Shown here: one piece after another, positions 6,306-12,173 of the stretch
How the letters are laid out: each line of letters begins with the position of its first letter
Numbering within the stretch: position 1 is the first letter of the stretch
From: Clostridia bacterium
Lineage (GTDB): Bacteria > Bacillota > Clostridia > Oscillospirales > CAG-382
Assembly: GCA_900757905.1 (NCBI GenBank)
Contig: CAAEPN010000015.1
Location: forward strand, 1 to 12,173
DNA: 12,173 nt
Reading direction: 5' to 3'
Made by a program: the position numbers and the translations under genes
The notes under the pieces: generated by a model
The model's database searches: none
Told to the model about the DNA's origin: nothing
Seen by the model: the letters and a program-made list of their open reading frames with translations, nothing else

Positions 6306-7154
6306 TTACTTGATGTACTTTGCAACGATAGCGTCGATCGTACCGTCAGCGGTAAGCTCGTCGATAGCCTTGTTGAGAGCTTCCAGCATATTGGTGTTTT
6401 CCTTAGCAACGCAGATAGCGTAATCTTCGTCAGCATAAGAGGTTTCGAGGATCTTCAAGCCTTCGTTGGCAGCAACAAGCGCCTTAGCCGGTTCGTTATC
6501 GATAACGACGCAGTCAACCGAGCCGCCGATAAGAGCAAGAACTGCTTCGTTTGCGTTGGAATACTGAATAACGCGATCATCGCCGAGGTCGCCGGTGCAG
6601 TAGCTGTCGCCGGTGGTACCGAGCTGAACGCCTGCCTTGTAGGTTGCACCGTCTGCGAAGAGGTCGTCAACCGAGGTGATAGGAGAATCTTCTTTAACGA
6701 TAACCGACTGAATACCGGTTGCGTAGCTGGAGGTGAAGTTAACGCTCTCAAGTCTCTCTTCTGTAACCGTCATACCGGCCATACCGAAATCGACCGAGCC
6801 TTCTTGAACAGCCGTCAGAATGGAATCGAACTGCATATCTTCGATCTTTAAGGTCATACCGAGCTTTTCAGCGATAGCTTCAGCGATTTCAGCGTCGATA
6901 CCGACGATCTTGTCGCCTTCGTAGTATTCATACGGCTGGAAGTAAGCGTTGGTAGCCATAACGAGCGTGCCGTTATCGGTCGTGTCGTCAGCCGGAGTCT
7001 GTTCGTCGCTGGTGTTTTCGTCGCCGGTGTTGTCTGCCGGAGCCTGAACGTCGTTTTCCGGAGTTTTGTCATCCGTTACGGTGTCTTTCTTGGCGCAGGC
7101 TGCAATGGCAACCACCATCATAGCGGCCAAAAGAACTGCTAATACTTTTTTCAT
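6306..7154 (-). CDS. Amino acid ABC transporter substrate-binding lipoprotein (family 3)
   Basis: This 282-residue protein captures the amino acid outside the membrane and delivers it to the permease. Residues 1-19 form a lipoprotein signal peptide with the lipobox IAAC, Cys20 being the lipidation site. A Asp/Thr/Pro/Glu-rich flexible linker (about 24-62) follows, then a periplasmic-binding-protein fold with the family 3 segment GIDAEIAEAIAEKLG (85-99). By analogy with glutamine- and histidine-binding proteins, Arg134 in MTVTEER probably binds the alpha-carboxylate and Asp219 in VVIDNEP the alpha-amino group. Side-chain specificity cannot be read. The ATG at 7152-7154 follows GAGGT at 7164-7168. 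It is the first gene of the importer operon, with its own strong promoter and a CodY-like box upstream. Confidence 0.93.
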   Translation of the reverse strand: MKKVLAVLLAAMMVVAIAACAKKDTVTDDKTPENDVQAPADNTGDENTSDEQTPADDTTDNGTLVMATNAYFQPYEYYEGDKIVGIDAEIAEAIAEKLGMTLKIEDMQFDSILTAVQEGSVDFGMAGMTVTEERLESVNFTSSYATGIQSVIVKEDSPITSVDDLFADGATYKAGVQLGTTGDSYCTGDLGDDRVIQYSNANEAVLALIGGSVDCVVIDNEPAKALVAANEGLKILETSYADEDYAICVAKENTNMLEALNKAIDELTADGTIDAIVAKYIK

Positions 7155-7196
7155 TGTTTTTTACCTCTTTTTAGTCATTTTTGAATTGCACGTACT

Positions 7197-7224
7197 ATTA
7201 TATACGCAAATTTGAATTTGTCAA
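7197..7224 (-). promoter_or_regulatory. Sigma-A promoter of the amino acid importer operon
   Basis: On the minus strand, consensus TTGACA (7224-7219) and TATAAT (7202-7197) are 16 bases apart. Transcription should start near 7190, with a leader of about 36 bases. The spacer holds a small inverted repeat, CAAAT (7207-7211) and ATTTG (7216-7220), which could be an operator lying between the boxes. Confidence 0.85.
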
Positions 7225-7235
7225 GACTTTTTTGC

Positions 7236-7250
7236 AATTTTTAGCAAATT
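7236..7250. promoter_or_regulatory. Possible CodY-binding box
   Basis: AATTTTTAGCAAATT matches the CodY consensus AATTTTCWGAAAATT at 13 of 15 positions. It sits about 12 bases upstream of the -35 box of the amino acid importer operon. CodY senses branched-chain amino acids and GTP in Firmicutes and often represses amino acid transporters. AT-rich DNA produces chance matches, so this is suggestive only. Confidence 0.35.
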
Positions 7251-7268
7251 ATACAGAGTATTTATTTG

Positions 7269-7339
7269 TTTATGCAGCTTTTTCGCGAAAATGACCGAGT
7301 AAAAAACGACAATATTCATTTATGCATTCGTTTTATGCA
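7269..7339 (+). repeat. Three copies of the octamer TTTATGCA
   Basis: Exact copies start at 7269, 7319 and 7332, all in the same orientation, between the two divergent promoters. The last two are 13 bases apart. They could be binding sites for a regulator of either neighbour or chance in AT-rich DNA. No known regulator is assigned. Confidence 0.4.
7280..7291. promoter_or_regulatory. Perfect 12-base palindrome, possible operator
   Basis: TTTTCGCGAAAA is its own reverse complement and lies about 56 bases upstream of the importer -35 box. Such symmetry suits a dimeric regulator. I recognise no specific protein for it. Confidence 0.35.
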
Positions 7340-7520
7340 AAACACCGGTTTGCTATTCAGCGTTTTTTCCAAAACTCTCAAACCGCTCTCTGCCTTTTGT
7401 GCAAACTTTGCTATACTATTTGCAAACCCATAAAGGTGTAAAAAAGCAAAAATAGCAAGATAGTACAAAAAGACAGCAAGAATATGTCACGAAAAATGGT
7501 TATTTTCATAGAAATCGCCC

Positions 7521-7549
7521 TTGACGAAAACGTGATTTTTGTGTATAAT
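7521..7549 (+). promoter_or_regulatory. Sigma-A promoter of the SLH-glycosidase gene
   Basis: TTGACG (7521-7526) and a perfect TATAAT (7544-7549) are separated by 17 bases. Transcription should start near 7556, giving a leader of about 38 bases that contains the AAAGGAGAGG ribosome binding site at 7575-7584. Confidence 0.87.
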
Positions 7550-7593
7550 GATGTTACCAAAAACTATATTATCCAAAGGAGAGGATGAAGCAC

Positions 7594-10500
7594 ATGTTTT
7601 TATCCAAAAGAACACTTATCGGCCTGATTCTGGCCGGTGCTCTTGCCGTATCGGCGTCAGCCGCGTTTGCTAAAACCGGCACGTACACCGAAGGGCAGTT
7701 CGCTGACGTGCCGAACACCGAATGGTATGCAAGTGAAGTTGCAAGCGCCTTTGAGCTTGGTCTCATGAACGGCACGGGCGGCGGTCTTTTCGCACCCGAC
7801 GGCAATGTCACCGTAGCCGAAGCGATCACCATGGCAAGCCGCGCGGCCGCGATCAATGCCGGCGAGACCATTGATACCGCCACCGGCGGCGAATGGTACA
7901 CGCCGTATGTCAACTACGCTGTGTCCAAAGGCTTTGTGACCGACGGTCAGTTCGACAACTTCGACCGTCCGGCCAAGCGCTATGAAGTGGCCGTCATTTT
8001 CGAAAAGGCCATGCCGGAGGGCTATTTCACTGTCCAAAATAATGTGACCGCAATTCCCGACGTGTCCGAAAAGCAGACCTACGAAAAAGAGCTGCTGACG
8101 CTGTACAAGGCCGGCGTTGTCATGGGCAGCGACTCTTACGGCAATTTCCGCCCGGAGGACAACATCACGCGTGCCGAAGCTGCCGCCATTATCAACCGTG
8201 TGGCGCTTCCGGAAAACAGATTGAACAAGACGCTTGACAAAATCTCCGACGACGACGCATATCTGCTCGTTACCACTGCCACCTTCAACGGCAGCAAAGA
8301 GGGTATCAACTCCGGTTGGGTACTCGACAACCGCGGCGGCTCGCCGAGAAGCTCGCTGACCGCCACCTACGGTTCGCTTGTGGATATCTCCACCGAAGCC
8401 GGCACAGCCATGATCCGTGAGATCAACAAAACGACCACCGGTGTGCTTCGTCTTTCCACGATGCTTTCGACTACCGGCGGCGACGGCGTTTACCTCGAAT
8501 ACCGCAACGATGCCGATGAATCGGTTTACCGCATTGAAATCGTTGACGGTGTTTGGAAAATTCTGAACGCTGACGGCACGTATACCGCAATTTACGAGAT
8601 CTCCAAAACCGACCGCAATTTCAGATTCCTTATTTATGTCGATCTCGACAACAACCGTTCGACCACTTACATTAACGAAACGCTCTGCGGCACGCATCCG
8701 CTTTTGACAAGCGGTGACAAGACCAACATCTTAAACTTCCGCTTTGCCACCACCGAAAAGAGCACCGCAACGGTTGCCTTAAGCCCGACTTACATTGATG
8801 TCAACTATGCTGTAAGAGAGAATTTAGATACGAAAAAGGGCTGGGTCAAATCCGACGGTTCGGCCACTGACAAGTTAGAAAAGGATGTTTCGGCTGTCCG
8901 TTCGTTTAACCCGGTCAGCGGAAACGTTATTACCGAAATGTATTTCTTGCTGCCGAAAGCCGAAAGCATCACCTATTCGCTTCGCAGCGGCGCAAAGAAT
9001 CTTGTGACCTTCACCACCGACGACAAGAATTTCTATGCAAACGGCGAAAAGGTCTACGAAAACTACTACGCAAACCTGTACTATCGCCTTCGTGTAGAAG
9101 CCGATACCGATTCGCAGAAAGCTGTCATTAAAATCAACGGAAGAAACGTCGGCGAAGTTCCGTTTGCCGAAGCAGCCACCTCGGCAGACAACCTTTTCAT
9201 TTCCAACGCTTCCGAAACCGTTCCGACTTTAAACAGCTTCCGTGTCTTCCGCAAATGGGAACGCGAAGACTATGTTCCAAAGCCCACCGTTCCGAAGGGT
9301 GAGGAAAAATACACGGTCGGCATGAACGTCTGCTCGCTGTGGACCAACGGCGGTCACTTCGGCTGGAGCTGCATTTCGCCTTACGATGATCCGCATCCGG
9401 TTCTCGGCTACTATGACGAACAGAATCCCGAAACGGCTGACTGGGAGATCAAGTACCTTGTGGAACACGGTATCGATTTCGGCGCATACTGCGTCTACTT
9501 TGGTTCCACAAGCGGTCCGCAGAACCTCGGCCGCAACCACCTGTACGATGGCTTTATGAATGCAGAATATTCCGATATGTCCAAGTTCTGCGTCATTTGG
9601 GAAACGGCAAACGCTTCTTCGCCGGGCAGCTTTGAAGCCTGGAAGAACGACTATGTTCCCTACTTCATCGAAAACTTCTTCAAGGATCCGCGTCACATCG
9701 TCATCGACAATAAGCCGGTACTTTGCGTGTTCGGCGCAAATAAAATTGCCGAACGTCTCGGCGGCGGCAATGACAAAGTAAAACAGTGCTTCGATTACCT
9801 TGAAGAAGAAGTCAAGAAGATCGGCTTCGACGGCATGATCTATCTTGTCTGCGGCTCTTCTTCTCAAGCGGCAGCTGATATGGGCTTTGACGGCTGCTAT
9901 GCTTACAACTGGGGCAACAACGGCTATCAGCTGAATGTCAATACAAACTCAATCCTCGCCAGTGCCAAGCAGGGTTCGGTTTACACCGTTCCGACCATTT
10001 CGGTCGGCTTCAACAGTGTTCCGTGGCACGGCGAACGCTACCCGATGATGAGTAAGGAAGACTTTGCCGCCGCTCAAAAGTGGGTTAAGGACGAATACTT
10101 CCCGAACTATCCGAAGGAAAAGTGGCAGGAAAACTTCATGATGCTCTCGACCTGGAATGAATACGGCGAAGGCACGTACATCATGCCGACCACCGACGAA
10201 AAAGGCTTCCAGTATCTCGACGTGCTTCGTGAAGCATATACCGACGAAAAGGCGGACGCCTCCGTCAATACCGTTCCGACCGAAGCACAGCTTACGCGCA
10301 TCAACCGTCTGTATCCGCAATACCGCAGACTGTTGCGCAAGGAAGGCTACTACACCGAAAAGGTAGACGAAAGCGCCTTGGAGGTCGTTTCCTCGATCGA
10401 ATACGGCAAGGTCGACAAACTCAACGTTTGGTCGTTCAAGGAAGGCTACGTCAAGGATGAAAACGGCGTTACCGGTACGTCATCCGGTACTGACCCGATT

Positions 10501-12168
10501 CTTCAGATTAACGACATCGGCTTTGAGGTCGATCTCAGCAAGGTTTCGGCTGTCCGTGTGACTGCCAAGATTCCGAAGGGCCACAATATGCAGCTCTTCT
10601 TCACCACCGAAGCCGGTTCGAAGTGGACGGAAGCGCAAGCCCGTACCCTTACGACCGACAGCGACGATATGAAGCAATATCTGTTTGTCATGAGCGACTG
10701 CCCCAACTGGACAGGCGATCTCATCGGCTTGCGTTTCGACCCGTGCTCGGTTGCCGACGTTGAAATGACCATCAAATCGGTCGAATTTATGGCTGCTCCC
10801 GAAAAAGCCTCCAAGGATATGACCATCAACGGTCTTACCTTTGAAATGAAGCTTCCGTATCAGACGGCCGAAAACGGCGACGTTCTCGTTCCGTTCGACC
10901 CATCGGTCGGTATGGACTTCCGTCTCAACACCTACTATGTCTGGGACAAGGCAAACGGCGTTCTGACGCTCAACTTCACCAAGCACACCGTCGTTTACAC
11001 GGTCGGCAGCGATTCCTATACGCTGGACGGCGAAAAGAAGTCGCTTGGCTACAAGTTTGACAAGTTCGACGGACTGCCGCTCATTCCGATGAAAAAGCTA
11101 TGCGAGGACGTCGGCTATACCTATTCGATTACCGACGGTGTCGTCTCGGTTGACACCGACCAAAAGGAATACTACAAGGAAGTTGCGAACCGCAAGGTCG
11201 GCGACTACGAATTCAACATGGCAGGCGACGCAGAAGGCTGGTCGTCCGGCTCGATGACCATGCTTGTTTCGGAAGGCTATCTGTCGCTTGCGACCGTGTC
11301 GCAGGAAAAGCATGCAGACCCGATGATGCACTCCGCCAAGGTCTCCATGCCTGCCGCCAAGTATAAAACGCTCGAATATCGCGTTCGTTATGAACACTAC
11401 TCCGACAGCAAGCAACAGCTTACTCTCTACTTCATTACGGATAAAGACTCTACCTGGAGCGAATCCAAGACCTTGAAGATCGACCTCCCGTCGGCTTCCT
11501 CGAACGGCGAATGGATGGAATTCTCCTACAACACTGCAGATCAGCCGCTTTGGAAGGACACCATTACCCAGCTCCGCTTTGACCCGTTCAACGCCGGCGG
11601 CACCATGGATGTGGACTACCTGCGCTTTGTGGAAGATCCGGATTATGTTTACGTTGACCAGGATAAAGCACCCTTCACGCTTCAGAACGGCGATGCGGAA
11701 AACACCTCCAACGTAGCCTTTAAGGCTTGGGGCGAAAGCGGTATCATGGAAGATCCGCTTAATAAGGACAATCACTGCTACTATTTCTTGCCGAAAGATC
11801 CGAAAGTGCAAGAATGGGTTTACGGAACGCAGAACGTTCGCTACAAGGCCGGTGCGAAATACCACGTGGAATGCGACGTGCGCGCGTATACACTCGGCGA
11901 TAATAAAAACCTTGCCGATGATTTCAAGGTAACGGTTCTCTGCAACGCGCAGTACACCGATCCGGCAGGCTCGAAGGACCACGTCGTTTCGCGTATTGTC
12001 ACCACCTATGGCGACGGCTGGACACACTTTGCATTTGACTTCACCGTCAGCGACAAGAGCCGCAGCAGAGGCGAGGACATCTTGTCGTTCTATACCGACC
12101 CGGTGAATAAGCTCGGCGTCGGGTTCCTTCTCGACAATGTTGTCGTGACTGAAACGCCTGCAAAATAA
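7594..12168 (+). CDS. SLH-anchored multidomain surface protein with WbsX/GH99-like catalytic domain
   Basis: This 1524-residue secreted protein has a signal peptide (1-26, cleavage after AFA), three SLH units (about 36-88, 101-140, 156-204) for cell-wall attachment, two LamG-like beta-sandwich regions (about 226-408 and 409-560), a WbsX/GH99-like domain (about 574-884), a beta-sandwich module (about 945-1066), a copper-amine-oxidase-N-like domain (1076-1189), a second copy of the module (about 1207-1347) and a C-terminal carbohydrate-binding-like module (1363-1524, opening with NGDAEN). WNEYGEGT (854-861) carries Glu856 and Glu859, spaced like the two catalytic acids of GH99 endo-mannosidases. 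I infer a cell-surface glycan hydrolase; the substrate is unknown. Only the third SLH has the canonical ITRAE. The start at 7594 is preferred because GAGAGG lies nine bases upstream; the ATG at 7585 abuts the binding site and would add three residues. The gene is complete and has its own promoter. Confidence 0.85.
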   Translation: MFLSKRTLIGLILAGALAVSASAAFAKTGTYTEGQFADVPNTEWYASEVASAFELGLMNGTGGGLFAPDGNVTVAEAITMASRAAAINAGETIDTATGGEWYTPYVNYAVSKGFVTDGQFDNFDRPAKRYEVAVIFEKAMPEGYFTVQNNVTAIPDVSEKQTYEKELLTLYKAGVVMGSDSYGNFRPEDNITRAEAAAIINRVALPENRLNKTLDKISDDDAYLLVTTATFNGSKEGINSGWVLDNRGGSPRSSLTATYGSLVDISTEAGTAMIREINKTTTGVLRLSTMLSTTGGDGVYLEYRNDADESVYRIEIVDGVWKILNADGTYTAIYEISKTDRNFRFLIYVDLDNNRSTTYINETLCGTHPLLTSGDKTNILNFRFATTEKSTATVALSPTYIDVNYAVRENLDTKKGWVKSDGSATDKLEKDVSAVRSFNPVSGNVITEMYFLLPKAESITYSLRSGAKNLVTFTTDDKNFYANGEKVYENYYANLYYRLRVEADTDSQKAVIKINGRNVGEVPFAEAATSADNLFISNASETVPTLNSFRVFRKWEREDYVPKPTVPKGEEKYTVGMNVCSLWTNGGHFGWSCISPYDDPHPVLGYYDEQNPETADWEIKYLVEHGIDFGAYCVYFGSTSGPQNLGRNHLYDGFMNAEYSDMSKFCVIWETANASSPGSFEAWKNDYVPYFIENFFKDPRHIVIDNKPVLCVFGANKIAERLGGGNDKVKQCFDYLEEEVKKIGFDGMIYLVCGSSSQAAADMGFDGCYAYNWGNNGYQLNVNTNSILASAKQGSVYTVPTISVGFNSVPWHGERYPMMSKEDFAAAQKWVKDEYFPNYPKEKWQENFMMLSTWNEYGEGTYIMPTTDEKGFQYLDVLREAYTDEKADASVNTVPTEAQLTRINRLYPQYRRLLRKEGYYTEKVDESALEVVSSIEYGKVDKLNVWSFKEGYVKDENGVTGTSSGTDPILQINDIGFEVDLSKVSAVRVTAKIPKGHNMQLFFTTEAGSKWTEAQARTLTTDSDDMKQYLFVMSDCPNWTGDLIGLRFDPCSVADVEMTIKSVEFMAAPEKASKDMTINGLTFEMKLPYQTAENGDVLVPFDPSVGMDFRLNTYYVWDKANGVLTLNFTKHTVVYTVGSDSYTLDGEKKSLGYKFDKFDGLPLIPMKKLCEDVGYTYSITDGVVSVDTDQKEYYKEVANRKVGDYEFNMAGDAEGWSSGSMTMLVSEGYLSLATVSQEKHADPMMHSAKVSMPAAKYKTLEYRVRYEHYSDSKQQLTLYFITDKDSTWSESKTLKIDLPSASSNGEWMEFSYNTADQPLWKDTITQLRFDPFNAGGTMDVDYLRFVEDPDYVYVDQDKAPFTLQNGDAENTSNVAFKAWGESGIMEDPLNKDNHCYYFLPKDPKVQEWVYGTQNVRYKAGAKYHVECDVRAYTLGDNKNLADDFKVTVLCNAQYTDPAGSKDHVVSRIVTTYGDGWTHFAFDFTVSDKSRSRGEDILSFYTDPVNKLGVGFLLDNVVVTETPAK
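10516..11638 (+). repeat. Duplicated beta-sandwich module within the SLH protein
   Basis: The segments coding residues 975-1066 and about 1255-1347 are diverged copies. Both contain an LFF/LYF strand, a KW/TW turn followed by TEAQ/SESK, and an identical LRFDP (1046-1050 and 1327-1331) followed by a valine-rich strand. A copper-amine-oxidase-N-like domain separates them. The similarity is at protein level only, so the duplication is old. Confidence 0.7.
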
Positions 12169-12173
12169 GCAAC

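Larger units (their letters stand above)
7225..7520. other. AT-rich divergent intergenic region with repeats, no gene
   Basis: The gap between the importer operon and the SLH gene spans about 440 bases, and no coding frame in it looks real. Besides the two promoters it contains a CodY-like box (7236-7250), a 12-base palindrome TTTTCGCGAAAA (7280-7291) and three copies of TTTATGCA. No riboswitch, attenuator or terminator-like hairpin was recognised. The middle part (about 7340-7500) shows nothing I can name. Confidence 0.6.

Noticed and set aside
7560..7594. Riboswitch or leader peptide ahead of the SLH gene
   Set aside because: The predicted leader is only about 38 bases, too short for a known riboswitch, and has no coding frame.
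7657..8697. 346-residue minus-strand open frame inside the SLH gene
   Set aside because: It is a shadow of GC-rich third positions in the SLH gene, with no start signal and no recognisable domain.
11098..12027. 309-residue minus-strand open frame near the window end
   Set aside because: It is antisense to the C-terminal modules of the SLH protein, with repetitive Val/Arg/Phe composition and no ribosome binding site or motif.

Overview
The window looks like a chromosomal segment of a low-to-mid GC anaerobic Firmicute of the clostridial type, perhaps Oscillospiraceae-like. The support is strong GGAGG-type ribosome binding sites, near-consensus sigma-A promoters, U-tailed hairpin terminators, a lipoprotein-type amino-acid-binding protein and an SLH-anchored surface protein. 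Lineage is inferred from style, not from a marker gene.

Layout. Positions 1-277 hold no convincing gene, only hairpins and a GC palindrome. A 76-residue HPr-like protein (353-583, +) has a near-consensus promoter and ends at a hairpin shared with a convergent two-gene operon on the minus strand. That operon, transcribed from about 3446 to 662, encodes a phosphotransferase resembling N-acetylhexosamine 1-kinase followed by a DUF4091/GH123-like putative hydrolase with no signal peptide. A VOC/glyoxalase-fold protein (3628-4050, +) is divergent from the kinase and ends at a second shared terminator. A polar amino acid ABC importer follows on the minus strand, in transcript order binding lipoprotein, permease, ATPase (7154 to 4109). 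The last 4.6 kb is one gene (7594-12168, +) for a 1524-residue secreted multidomain protein with three SLH units, two LamG-like domains, a WbsX/GH99-like catalytic domain, two copies of a beta-sandwich module around a copper-amine-oxidase-N-like domain, and a C-terminal carbohydrate-binding-like module.

How the parts may work together. The SLH protein probably attacks a glycan at the cell surface. The kinase and DUF4091 protein probably handle amino-sugar-containing oligosaccharides in the cytoplasm. The ABC importer takes up an amino acid. Nothing ties these units into one regulon. The points most worth a second look are: (1) the kinase plus DUF4091 pair as a compact hexosamine salvage module; (2) a permease with an extra extracytoplasmic domain of about 220 residues; (3) an HPr fold that lost His15 but kept the Ser46 region; (4) the architecture of the giant surface glycosidase; (5) a CodY-like box and repeated octamers upstream of the importer. 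No CRISPR array, tRNA, rRNA, insertion sequence or phage gene was seen.
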